A DNA stretch of 64,000 nt. Origin: an uncultured Lachnospiraceae bacterium (lineage in GTDB: Bacteria; Bacillota; Clostridia; Lachnospirales; Lachnospiraceae). Positions 16,964-25,779 of this stretch are shown here, one piece after another. The stretch covers positions 1-64,000 of the forward strand of contig CAJTUB010000009.1 in the NCBI GenBank assembly GCA_910579465.1. Direction: 5' to 3'. The number at the start of each line of letters is the position of its first letter. Positions within the stretch are counted from its first letter, which is position 1. The translations under genes were made by a program, and so were the position numbers. Under the pieces are notes generated by a model that was not told where the DNA came from, searched no databases, and was given only the letters and a program-made list of their open reading frames with translations.

Positions 16964-19030
16964 ATGGCGGCATATACGGATGCATGGCTTTCTTATAAAA
17001 TGAAAGCGCTTACAAATCCGGCTTTATGGAGCAGGGTTACGGTGGTGACTGCGACGGGAGATAAGGAGCAGCTGCCGCAGACGGCTGCGACCGCGGCAGC
17101 GGAGCTTGTCCGCGCGGGAAAGGAATTGTTCGGGGCGGAGCTTCCGACCTGTTATGAAGCGGCATCGCTTTGTCCGGCGGACGGGGAAGCCGGTGTGGAT
17201 GCCCTGAAGCGCCTGACGGGACAGGCAGAGGGGATGGTGCTTCTTTTCCTGCCGGAGCTTGCGAAGGACTATGGTGAGGGTTACCGGATTGTTTCGGATG
17301 AGACGGTACTGTATATTACTGCCGGGACCGGACGGGGACTTTTGTACGGGGCGTTTGATGTCATCCGCACGGAGATTACGGAGGGGAGCGCCGCCGGGAA
17401 GGAGAAGAAGGTGCTTCCGGACAACCCGCTCCGTATGATGAACCACTGGGACAACATGGACGGAAGCATTGAGCGCGGCTATTCCGGCAGGTCGTTCTTT
17501 TTTGTGGATAACGAGGTCGTGGTAAACGAGCGGACAAGGGCGTATGCAAGGCTTTGTGCGTCCGTAGGGATTAACGCGGCGGTGATTAATAACGTAAACG
17601 TAAAGAACGCGGCGACAGAGCTGATTACCCCGCGTTATGAGAAGGAGCTGCGCCGGATGTCCGAGGTGTTTGCGGAGTATGGGGTGACGCTGTACCTTTC
17701 CTTAAACTTTGCGGCGCCGATGGAGTTAGCCGGGCTTTCCTGCTCCGACCCGTTGAACGAAGAGGTGCGGGCATGGTGGAAGGAAACGATGAGGTACATT
17801 TTTACGGCTGTCCCGAATCTCGGCGGCTTTCTTGTGAAGGCGGACTCAGAGGGAAGACCGGGCCCGCATACCTACGGCAGAACGCAGGCGGAGGGCGCAA
17901 ATATGCTTGCAGAGGCGGTTGCGCCGTATGGCGGGACGATTATCTGGCGCTGCTTTGTCTATAACTGTACGCAGGACTGGCGCGATAAAAAGACCGACCG
18001 TGCAAGGGCAGGTTACGACTATTTCAAGCCGTTGGACGGGCAGTTTGCGGACAATGTCGTGCTGCAGATTAAAAACGGTCCGATGGATTTCCAGATCAGG
18101 GAGCCTGTTTCCCCGCTGCTTGGCGGCTTAGAGCGTACCAATCAGATTCTGGAGGTGCAGGCGGCGCAGGAGTATACCGGACAGCAGCGGCATTTCTGCT
18201 ATCTCGTGCCGATGTGGAAAGAGGTGCTTGATTTTAAGACGTACTGTGCGCCGGAGAAGGACACGGTGGCAGATATCGTGAGCGGTCGTACCTACGGGCA
18301 GCAGACCTGCGGCATGGCGGCAGTGACGAATACCGGGGACGATGAGAACTGGACCGGGCATGATTTTGCCGGACTGAACTGGTACGGCTTCGGCAGGCTT
18401 GCCTTCCAGACCTCCCTGACCGCAAAGGAGATTGCGGAGGAATGGATTCGGATGACGGTAACAAAGGAGTCTGCGGCAGTAAAGGCACTGACGGATATGG
18501 CGCTTTGTTCGAGAGAGGTCTATGAAAAGTATACCTCGCCGCTCGGCATCGGCTGGATGGTAAATCCGGGGCATCATTACGGCCCGAACGTGGACGGCTA
18601 TGAATATGACCGCTGGGGAACCTATCACCGCGCGGACTGTCACGGACTCGGCGTGGACCGTACCTCAAAAGGAACGGGGTATACAATGCAGTATCGTGAG
18701 GAAAACTATAAGCGCTATGAAGACGCGGCAACGTGTCCGGAGGAGCTTCTTTTGTTCTTCCATTATGTCCGGTATGACGCGGTATTAAAGAGCGGAAAGA
18801 CGCTGATACAGCATATTTACGATACGCACTTTGAGGGCGCGGCACAGGCGGGACAGTTTCTGGAGACGTTCCGTGGCTTAAAGGACTACATTCCGGAGGA
18901 AATCTACGAGAGGGCGGAAAAGCGCTTTCAAATGCAGGCGGAGCATGCAAAGGAATGGAGGGATATCGTAAACTCCTACTTTTACCGCAAGTCCGGGATT
19001 CCGGACTTACACGGCAGGGAAATCTATTAA
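16964..19030 (+). CDS. aguA: GH67 alpha-glucuronidase, cytoplasmic
   Basis: This 688-residue enzyme cleaves (4-O-methyl-)glucuronic acid from the non-reducing end xylose of xylooligosaccharides. Candidate catalytic residues are Glu296 (KADSEGRPGP), Asp375 (NGPMDFQ) and Glu403 (AAQEYTG); the 28-residue spacing of the last two agrees with characterised GH67 enzymes. NHWDNMDG and the C-terminal YRENYKRYE-type helix region are also family features. There is no signal peptide. The next gene, mannonate dehydratase, begins 48 bases downstream and handles the uronic acid released. Confidence 0.94.
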   Translation: MAAYTDAWLSYKMKALTNPALWSRVTVVTATGDKEQLPQTAATAAAELVRAGKELFGAELPTCYEAASLCPADGEAGVDALKRLTGQAEGMVLLFLPELAKDYGEGYRIVSDETVLYITAGTGRGLLYGAFDVIRTEITEGSAAGKEKKVLPDNPLRMMNHWDNMDGSIERGYSGRSFFFVDNEVVVNERTRAYARLCASVGINAAVINNVNVKNAATELITPRYEKELRRMSEVFAEYGVTLYLSLNFAAPMELAGLSCSDPLNEEVRAWWKETMRYIFTAVPNLGGFLVKADSEGRPGPHTYGRTQAEGANMLAEAVAPYGGTIIWRCFVYNCTQDWRDKKTDRARAGYDYFKPLDGQFADNVVLQIKNGPMDFQIREPVSPLLGGLERTNQILEVQAAQEYTGQQRHFCYLVPMWKEVLDFKTYCAPEKDTVADIVSGRTYGQQTCGMAAVTNTGDDENWTGHDFAGLNWYGFGRLAFQTSLTAKEIAEEWIRMTVTKESAAVKALTDMALCSREVYEKYTSPLGIGWMVNPGHHYGPNVDGYEYDRWGTYHRADCHGLGVDRTSKGTGYTMQYREENYKRYEDAATCPEELLLFFHYVRYDAVLKSGKTLIQHIYDTHFEGAAQAGQFLETFRGLKDYIPEEIYERAEKRFQMQAEHAKEWRDIVNSYFYRKSGIPDLHGREIY

Positions 19031-19078
19031 TTTGTTTCATAAAAACTATAAAAAGCTTTGTTTCAGGAGGAAAACGAG

Positions 19079-20155
19079 ATGGACATGACATTACGTTGGT
19101 ACGGCAGCAAAAATGACAGCGTGACGCTGCAGCAGATCCGCCAGATTCCGGGAGTAACCGGCGTTATTTCGGCGCTGCATGATATTCCGGCAGGAGAGCC
19201 GTGGCCGTACGAGGAGGTAGTAAAGCTGAAGGAGGAGGTAGAGGCAGCAGGCTTAAAGCTTCTCGGCGTGGAAAGCATCAACATCCACGAGGATATCAAG
19301 CTTGGCGCGCCGACAAGGGACAAGTTAATCGAGAATTATATTGTTTCCCTGGAGAGTGTCGGCAAGGCAGGAATCCGGCTTGTCTGCTATAACTTTATGC
19401 CGGTGTTCGACTGGACAAGGACCGACCTTGCAAAGCCGCTGGCGGACGGCTCGACCGTGCTTGCTTATGACGGGAAGATGATTGAGGGCATCAGTCCGGA
19501 CGAGATGTTCGCGCGGATTGAACAGGGCAGCAGCGGCTTTGTGATGCCGGGCTGGGAGCCGAACCGCAGGGCTGAGATTAAGGAGCTGTTTGAAAGGTAC
19601 AAGGGCATGACCCACGAGCAGCTTCTGGAGAATTACGGATATTTTATTGAGCGCATTATGCCGACCTGTGAAAAGTACGGAATCAAGATGGCAGTACATC
19701 CGGACGACCCGGCATGGGATATTTTCGGGCTGCCGCGTATTGTTACAAGCGAGGAGGCGCTCTTAAAGGTAGCAGCACTCCACCCGAGCAAGCTGCACGG
19801 GTTCACGCTCTGCACCGGCTCGCTCGGAAGCAGCAGGGAGAACGACCTCGTAAAGATTATCCGCAATCCGGAGATTGCTGAGCGGATTCATTTTGCGCAC
19901 GTCCGCAATGTAAAGTTTGAAACGGACGACGAGTTCCATGAAAGCGCGCATCTTTCCTCCGAGGGAAGCTTTGATATGTATGAAATCGTGAAGGCGCTGC
20001 AGGAAATGGGCTTTGACGGCGTCATCCGTCCGGACCACGGCAGGATGATCTGGGGAGAGACCGCAAGACCGGGGTACGGCCTGTACGACCGCGCATTAGG
20101 CGCTGTCTATATCGAAGGTCTCTGGGAGGCAGTGAAAAAGTCGGCAAAGCAGTAA
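19079..20155 (+). CDS. uxuA: Mannonate dehydratase
   Basis: This 358-residue enzyme converts D-mannonate to 2-keto-3-deoxygluconate in glucuronate catabolism. It shows the UxuA N-terminus MTLRWYG, the metal-binding/active-site segments MAVHPDDP, GFTLCTGS, HFAHVRN and IRPDHGR. The start is the ATG at 19079, eight bases after AGGAGG. Its position behind GH67 couples glucuronate release to degradation; the isomerase and reductase steps are not in the window. Confidence 0.94.
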   Translation: MDMTLRWYGSKNDSVTLQQIRQIPGVTGVISALHDIPAGEPWPYEEVVKLKEEVEAAGLKLLGVESINIHEDIKLGAPTRDKLIENYIVSLESVGKAGIRLVCYNFMPVFDWTRTDLAKPLADGSTVLAYDGKMIEGISPDEMFARIEQGSSGFVMPGWEPNRRAEIKELFERYKGMTHEQLLENYGYFIERIMPTCEKYGIKMAVHPDDPAWDIFGLPRIVTSEEALLKVAALHPSKLHGFTLCTGSLGSSRENDLVKIIRNPEIAERIHFAHVRNVKFETDDEFHESAHLSSEGSFDMYEIVKALQEMGFDGVIRPDHGRMIWGETARPGYGLYDRALGAVYIEGLWEAVKKSAKQ

Positions 20156-20188
20156 CCGGGTTTACGGATTTTGTAGGTCCCTTTTTGT

Positions 20189-20259
20189 TCCGCAGGCTGT
20201 ATGGCAGCTTGGTTTTGCATACGCAGCACTAAGCCATCGTACCGCCTGCGGAGTTTTTT
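20189..20259 (+). terminator. Terminator of the GH67-uxuA unit
   Basis: Outer stem TCCGCAGGC (20189-20197) / GCCTGCGGA (20244-20252) with an inner GTATGGC/GCCATCGTAC helix, followed by GTTTTTTC. It is unusually long for a terminator. Confidence 0.75.
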
Positions 20260-20299
20260 CAGGATATTCAAAAAATGCGGAAACTTAAGGGAAAACCGA

Positions 20300-20328
20300 T
20301 TGCGCATTTTTCGGGAATGTGCTACACT
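20300..20328 (+). promoter_or_regulatory. Promoter of the GH43 gene
   Basis: TTGCGC (20300-20305), 17-base spacer, TACACT (20323-20328), right after the uxuA terminator. Confidence 0.65.
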
Positions 20329-20394
20329 GAAATAGACTGAAAAGAGAAAAATCAGCCGGAAATGTATATTAAATTTAAAGCAAGGAGAAGAGTT

Positions 20395-21939
20395 ATGGAA
20401 ATTAAAAATCCTATTTTACCGGGGTTCTATCCGGACCCGTCCATTTGCGCAGTAGGGGATAAGTTTTATCTTGTCAATTCGAGCTTCTGCTATTTTCCGG
20501 GGGTTCCGATTTTTGAGAGTGAGGATTTAAAGCACTGGCACCAGATTGGGAATATACTCGACAGAAATTCGCAGGTGCCGTGCGGAAAGAGCAGGCTGTC
20601 CCAAGGGATTTTTGCGCCGACGATCCGTTACCATGAGGGAACCTACTACATGATTACGACGAACGTAAGCCATAGGGGGAACTTTATCGTGACGGCAAAG
20701 GACCCTGCCGGACCGTGGTCGGAGCCGCACTATGTGGCAGGTGCCGACGGCATCGACCCGAGCCTGTTTTTTGACGAGGACGGGACGTGCTACTACATCG
20801 GGACAAGACCGAACCCGGAGGGCGTAGGACATAACGGCGACTGGTATATTTACATACAGGAGGTAGACCTTGAGAACTGGCGGCTTCTCGGCGAGTATAA
20901 GCTTGTCTGGAACGGCGCGATGCGAAAGGCGGAGTGGCCGGAGGGACCGCATCTCTATAAAAAGGACGGCTGGTACTATATTATGCACGCCGAGGGCGGC
21001 ACAGGTCCGGCGCATGCGGTCTGCGTTGCAAGAAGTAAGGAAATCTACGGGCCGTACGAAGGTAATCTGATGAATCCGGTCTTTACCCACCGGCATCTCG
21101 GAAAGGATTATCCGATCCGCTATGTCGGTCATGCGGACCTGGTTTCGGACAAGGAAGGGAACTGGTATGCGGTGATGCTTGCGTCCAGACCGTGTGAGTG
21201 GCATACGAATATGGGACGTGAGACATTTCTTGCAAAGGTGACCTGGGAGGACGGCTGGCCGGTCTTTAATGCAGGAATCGGCATGCTGGAGGACGTTGTA
21301 ACCGTGCCGCTTACGGAAAAGGGAGCGGAGGAGAAGGACGGCAATCCGGTAACAAGCGGAATCGCCGCAAACGGCATTCCGTTTTCGATGGTCATGCTGC
21401 GGAACCCGGAGGAAGGAACTGCGGTAAAGGATGGCGAGGGGTACCGCCTGAAGCTCCTGCCTTATACGCTTGCAGAGTGCGAGCCGGTGGCATATCTCGG
21501 AATCCGCCAGACCTCCTATCATTTTACGGCAAGTACGACCGTAAAGCTTGTGCCGGGGCAGGACGGAGAGGCAGCAGGGCTTGCGCTGCTGCAGAGTGAG
21601 AATGCATCGGTTGCGGTTCTTTACGGGCAGTTTGACGGAAAGAAGAAGGTACGCGTGGTGAAGAATGAGATGAATGCCGGTCTGTCCGTCCTTGCGGAGC
21701 AGGAGGTAAGCGCAGGGGAGATTACGTTTTCTATCCGGCAGGCAGGGCAGACGGCGTCGCTTTCGTATGATGCCGGGGCAGGAGAGCAGGTGCTGGTAGC
21801 AGAGCTGTCCACGAAGTTTTTAAGTACGGAGTCGGCAGGCGGCTTTGTCGGCTGTACCTTGGGTATGTACGCAACCGCAAGTGGAAAAGAGAGCGGGAAT
21901 ACCGCGTGGTTTGACGGAATCCGCTATCAGGCGCGATAG
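20395..21939 (+). CDS. xynB: GH43 beta-xylosidase / arabinofuranosidase, cytoplasmic
   Basis: This 514-residue enzyme has the five-bladed propeller catalytic domain (about 1-315) with general base Asp14 (YPDPS), pKa modulator Asp121 (GIDPSLF) and acid Glu183 (WPEGPHL), spacing like that of Selenomonas-type XynB. A C-terminal beta-sandwich (about 330-514) follows, typical of GH43_11. It releases xylose from xylooligosaccharide ends. There is no signal peptide. The start is the ATG at 20395 with AAGGAGAAG upstream; an in-frame ATG at 20362 is unsupported. Confidence 0.92.
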   Translation: MEIKNPILPGFYPDPSICAVGDKFYLVNSSFCYFPGVPIFESEDLKHWHQIGNILDRNSQVPCGKSRLSQGIFAPTIRYHEGTYYMITTNVSHRGNFIVTAKDPAGPWSEPHYVAGADGIDPSLFFDEDGTCYYIGTRPNPEGVGHNGDWYIYIQEVDLENWRLLGEYKLVWNGAMRKAEWPEGPHLYKKDGWYYIMHAEGGTGPAHAVCVARSKEIYGPYEGNLMNPVFTHRHLGKDYPIRYVGHADLVSDKEGNWYAVMLASRPCEWHTNMGRETFLAKVTWEDGWPVFNAGIGMLEDVVTVPLTEKGAEEKDGNPVTSGIAANGIPFSMVMLRNPEEGTAVKDGEGYRLKLLPYTLAECEPVAYLGIRQTSYHFTASTTVKLVPGQDGEAAGLALLQSENASVAVLYGQFDGKKKVRVVKNEMNAGLSVLAEQEVSAGEITFSIRQAGQTASLSYDAGAGEQVLVAELSTKFLSTESAGGFVGCTLGMYATASGKESGNTAWFDGIRYQAR

Positions 21940-21996
21940 AGAGGCTGTAATAGGGTGCGGAGGAAGATTCCGGCAGAAAATCCTGTGTTTTCTTTG

Positions 21997-22025
21997 TTGA
22001 CATTCGTATAAGAATATGTTAAATT
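21997..22025 (+). promoter_or_regulatory. Promoter of adhE
   Basis: TTGACA (21997-22002), 17-base spacer, TAAATT (22020-22025), about 45 bases before the adhE start. Confidence 0.6.
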
Positions 22026-22070
22026 TTTAACAGAAAGGAAACAAGATGTGTAAGAGACAGGAGGCTGGAA

Positions 22071-24689
22071 ATGAAAAATAAAAAATATGAAGTAGTAGAT
22101 AGTATAGAGACCCTGGGAGCTGCCATCGAGAGAGTAAAGGCTGCCCAGAGAAGGTTTGCAGGCTATACGCAGGAGCAGGTAGATAAGATTTTCCTTGCAG
22201 TGGCGACGGCTGCGGATAAGGCAAGAATCCCGCTTGCAAGGCTGGCGGTCGAGGAGACCGGGATGGGCGTAGTGGAGGATAAGGTAATCAAGAACCACTA
22301 TGCGGCGGAGTATATCTACAATGCCTATAAAGGGACGAAGACCTGCGGCGTGGTGGAGGAGGATAAGGCGTTCGGCATCCGGAGGATTGCGGAGCCTGTC
22401 GGCGTCGTTGCGGCGGTAATTCCGACGACGAACCCGACCTCTACGGCAATTTTTAAAACGTTGCTTTGCCTGAAAACGAGAAACGGTATCATTATCAGCC
22501 CGCACCCGCGTGCGAAAAATTCCACCATCGAGGCGGCAAGGCTGGTACTTGAGGCAGCAGTAGCGGCAGGGGCGCCGGAGGATATTATTGCATGGATTGA
22601 CGTGCCGTCCCTTGAAATGACGAACCTCGTAATGAAGGAATGCGACATGATTCTTGCGACCGGAGGTCCGGGCATGGTAAAGGCGGCGTATTCGAGCGGC
22701 AAACCGGCGCTTGGCGTCGGCGCGGGAAACACGCCGGCGATTATCGACGATACGGCGGATATCCTGCTTGCGGTCAGCTCGATTATCCATTCCAAGACCT
22801 TTGATAACGGCATGATTTGCGCTTCCGAGCAGTCGGTCATCGTACTGGACAAGGTATACGGGGCGGTGCGGGAGGAGTTTGCAGCGCGCGGCTGCTATTT
22901 CCTGCAGGGCGCGGAGTTAGAGAAGGTAAGAAAGACGATTATCATCAACGGCGCGTTAAATGCAAAGATTGTCGGACAGAGGGCGGAACGGATTGCAGAG
23001 CTTGCGGGCGTAACGGTGCCTGCGGGGACAAAGCTTCTAATCGGCGAGGTGGAGAGCGTTGAGCTTTCCGAGGAGTTTGCCCATGAGAAGCTTTCCCCGG
23101 TGCTTGCGATGTACCGTGCAAAGGATATCGAAGAGGCATTTTCGAAGGCAGAGCGTCTGGTAGCAGACGGAGGCTACGGCCATACCGCCTCGATTTATCT
23201 GGATGCGGTGACGGAGCAGGAGAAGCTTGCGGCGTTCGGCAGCCGCATGAAGACCTGCCGTATCCTCGTGAATACGCCGTCCTCCCACGGCGGCATCGGC
23301 GACCTTTATAACTTTAAGCTTGCGCCTTCCCTGACACTCGGCTGCGGCTCCTGGGGCGGCAATTCCGTGTCGGAGAACGTAGGGGTAAAGCACCTGTTAA
23401 ATATAAAAACGGTTGCAGAAAGAAGGGAGAATATGCTGTGGTTCCGTACTCCGCAGAAGATTTATATGAAGAAGGGGTGTCTGCCAGTTGCGTTAGATGA
23501 GTTGGGGACCGTGATGGGAAAGAAACGGGCGTTTGTCGTGACCGATACGTTCCTGTACCAGAACGGCTATACAAGACCGATTACCGAGAAGCTGGATGAG
23601 ATGGGGATTACCCATACGGAGTTCTATCAGGTGGAGCCGGACCCGACGCTTGCCTGTGCAAAGGCGGGCGCGGCGCAGATGGCGGCATTTGAGCCGGATG
23701 TCATTCTCGCGCTTGGCGGCGGCTCCGCGATGGATGCGGCAAAGATTATGTGGGTGCTTTACGAGCATCCGGAAGCGGATTTCATGGATATGGCAATGCG
23801 TTTTGCCGATATCCGGAAGAGAATCTACACCTTCCCGAAGATGGGAGAGAAGGCATATTTCGTTGCCATTCCGACTTCCGCGGGCACAGGCTCCGAGGTG
23901 ACGCCGTTTGCGGTCATTACGGACGAGGCGACCGGAGTGAAGTATCCGCTTGCGGACTATGAGCTGCTTCCGCATATGGCGATTATCGATGCAGACCTGC
24001 ATATGACCGCGCCGAAGGGGCTGACGGCGGCTTCCGGTATCGATGCGGTGACCCACGCGTTAGAGGCGTACGCTTCGATGATGGCGACGGACTATACGGA
24101 TGGGCTGGCGCTTGGCGCGTTAAAAATTATTTTCAAATATCTGCCGAAGGCTTATCATAACGGTGCAAACGACCCGGAGGCAAGGGAGAAGATGGCGAAT
24201 GCCGCAACAATGGCGGGAATGGCGTTTGCCAACGCGTTCCTCGGCGTGTGCCATTCCATGGCGCATAAGCTCGGCGCGTTCCATCATCTGCCGCACGGGG
24301 TTGCCAATGCGCTGATGATTGACGAGGTGCTGCGCTTTAATGCGAGTGAGACGCCGGTGAAGATGGGAACCTTTTCCCAGTACGACCACCCGCATACGCT
24401 TGCGCGTTACGCGGAGGTGGCGGATTTCCTCGGGATTCAGGGGAAGGATGACAGTGAGAAGCTAAAGAACCTCATTGCTGCCATCGATGCCCTGAAGGAA
24501 GAGGTAGGTATTCAAAAGACCATTCGCGAGTATGTACCGGATGAAGCGGATTTCCTTGCAAGACTGGACGAGATGACCGAGCAGGCGTTTGACGACCAGT
24601 GTACCGGGGCGAATCCGAGATATCCGCTGATGAGCGAAATCAGGCAGATGTACCTGAATGCTTATTATGGCAGGCAGGAGACGGTGTAA
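22071..24689 (+). CDS. adhE: Bifunctional acetaldehyde-CoA/alcohol dehydrogenase
   Basis: This 872-residue protein is a full-length AdhE. The N-terminal aldehyde dehydrogenase half (about 1-440) has catalytic Cys250 (ICASEQ) and a GVGAGNTP segment. The C-terminal iron-dependent alcohol dehydrogenase half (about 450-870) has GGGSAMDAAK, TSAGTGSEVTPF and the metal-binding histidines in MAHKLGAFHHLPHG. It reduces acetyl-CoA to ethanol and regenerates NAD+. AGGAGG precedes the ATG and it has its own promoter. The following kinase-like gene starts 14 bases downstream. Confidence 0.96.
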   Translation: MKNKKYEVVDSIETLGAAIERVKAAQRRFAGYTQEQVDKIFLAVATAADKARIPLARLAVEETGMGVVEDKVIKNHYAAEYIYNAYKGTKTCGVVEEDKAFGIRRIAEPVGVVAAVIPTTNPTSTAIFKTLLCLKTRNGIIISPHPRAKNSTIEAARLVLEAAVAAGAPEDIIAWIDVPSLEMTNLVMKECDMILATGGPGMVKAAYSSGKPALGVGAGNTPAIIDDTADILLAVSSIIHSKTFDNGMICASEQSVIVLDKVYGAVREEFAARGCYFLQGAELEKVRKTIIINGALNAKIVGQRAERIAELAGVTVPAGTKLLIGEVESVELSEEFAHEKLSPVLAMYRAKDIEEAFSKAERLVADGGYGHTASIYLDAVTEQEKLAAFGSRMKTCRILVNTPSSHGGIGDLYNFKLAPSLTLGCGSWGGNSVSENVGVKHLLNIKTVAERRENMLWFRTPQKIYMKKGCLPVALDELGTVMGKKRAFVVTDTFLYQNGYTRPITEKLDEMGITHTEFYQVEPDPTLACAKAGAAQMAAFEPDVILALGGGSAMDAAKIMWVLYEHPEADFMDMAMRFADIRKRIYTFPKMGEKAYFVAIPTSAGTGSEVTPFAVITDEATGVKYPLADYELLPHMAIIDADLHMTAPKGLTAASGIDAVTHALEAYASMMATDYTDGLALGALKIIFKYLPKAYHNGANDPEAREKMANAATMAGMAFANAFLGVCHSMAHKLGAFHHLPHGVANALMIDEVLRFNASETPVKMGTFSQYDHPHTLARYAEVADFLGIQGKDDSEKLKNLIAAIDALKEEVGIQKTIREYVPDEADFLARLDEMTEQAFDDQCTGANPRYPLMSEIRQMYLNAYYGRQETV

Positions 24690-24703
24690 AGGAGGCAGGA
24701 CAA

Positions 24704-25456
24704 ATGAAACTGGATAAGGCGATTGCAGTAAGGGCAACAAAGACCGTTTATCAGGACGGGAACCGCGTGATTAAGGTGTTTAACGAGGATTATTCGAAGG
24801 CGGACGTATTGAACGAGGCGCTTAATCAGGCGCGTGTGGAGGAGACCGGGCTGCCGATTCCGAAGATTCTTGAGGTCACGAAGACGGACGGGAAGTGGGC
24901 GATTGTTTCCGAGTATATCAAGGGAAGGACGCTCGCGCAGCGGATGCAGGAGGAGCCGGAGAAGAAGGAGGAGTATCTGAAGTATCTGGTAGAGCTCCAG
25001 ATGCAGGTGCATGAAAAGCGTGCGCCGGGACTCACGAAGCTGAAGGATAAGATGAACCGTAAGATTTCACAGGCGGAGCTGGATGCGACGACCCGCTATG
25101 AGCTGCATGCCCGTCTGGAGGGGATGCCGAAGCATACGAAGGTGTGCCACGGGGACTTTAATCCGTCGAACGTCATTATTTCGGACGAGGACGGTAAGGC
25201 GTATATCATTGACTGGGCGCATGCGACGCAGGGAAATGCTTCTGCCGACGTGGCGAGGACCTACCTTTTGTTCTGTCTTGCAGGCGATACCGAGGGGGCA
25301 AAGCAGTATATGGAGCTGTTCTGCAAGATGAGCGATACCGCAAGGCAGTATATCGAGCGCTGGCTCCCGATTGTAGCGGCTTCGCAGTCCGTGAAGGGCA
25401 AGCCGGAGGAGCGGCAGCTGCTGCTGTCCTGGGCAAACGTGGTCGATTACGAATAA
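24704..25456 (+). CDS. APH-family phosphotransferase (kinase-like)
   Basis: This 250-residue protein has the aminoglycoside-phosphotransferase/choline-kinase fold: a conserved-lysine region near NRVIKVF, the catalytic loop VCHGDFNPSN and the metal-binding IIDWAHA. The substrate is not evident; small-molecule kinases of this type are common in clostridia and it need not confer resistance. AAAGGAGG precedes the ATG at 24704, which overlaps the adhE transcript end. It is followed by the structured repeat at 25471. Confidence 0.82.
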   Translation: MKLDKAIAVRATKTVYQDGNRVIKVFNEDYSKADVLNEALNQARVEETGLPIPKILEVTKTDGKWAIVSEYIKGRTLAQRMQEEPEKKEEYLKYLVELQMQVHEKRAPGLTKLKDKMNRKISQAELDATTRYELHARLEGMPKHTKVCHGDFNPSNVIISDEDGKAYIIDWAHATQGNASADVARTYLLFCLAGDTEGAKQYMELFCKMSDTARQYIERWLPIVAASQSVKGKPEERQLLLSWANVVDYE

Positions 25457-25470
25457 GGCGGAAACACAAT

Positions 25471-25671
25471 ATGTCCCAAGGGGAGAACCTGTACGCTATC
25501 GTAATTTGCATGCGCAACGCTCCGCCGGACTTCCTCTAAGCACTGCTAAGCCGCTCGGTAGCGTCCTCGCGCCTAAGCGGTGCTAAGAGGCGATTCCGGT
25601 TGCGCGAAAGACGCGGTCCTTCGGACAAATGCAAAATTCCGATAGCGTACAGGTTCTCCCCTTTGGGACAT
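25471..25671 (+). repeat. Structured repeat element, copy A
   Basis: Outer arms 25471-25501 and 25640-25671 are complementary over 31 bp with a single bulged base, continued inward by TTTGCAT/ATGCAAA. The core (about 25512-25628) contains GCGCAAC/GTTGCGC, CCTCT-AGCAC/GTGCT-AGAGG and a GTCC-TTC-GGAC hairpin. The core is shared with copy B at 47592-47779, whereas most of the arm sequence is not, although each copy's arms remain complementary. It lies between convergent genes. No reading frame with a start site is convincing inside it. Confidence 0.9.
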
Positions 25672-25779
25672 TTTAAGGTTATTCAAAGGGTGCTTAAATT
25701 CAAGAAAATTTAAGCATTTGCAAGCAAGATTGCGTTGCTCCCGCTTGTAAAAAGCCGCCACGCCCGGAGTCGCTGCTCC

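Noticed and set aside
24704..25456. Aminoglycoside resistance gene
   Set aside because: It has the general APH fold only; context with adhE and lack of resistance-specific features do not support a resistance call.
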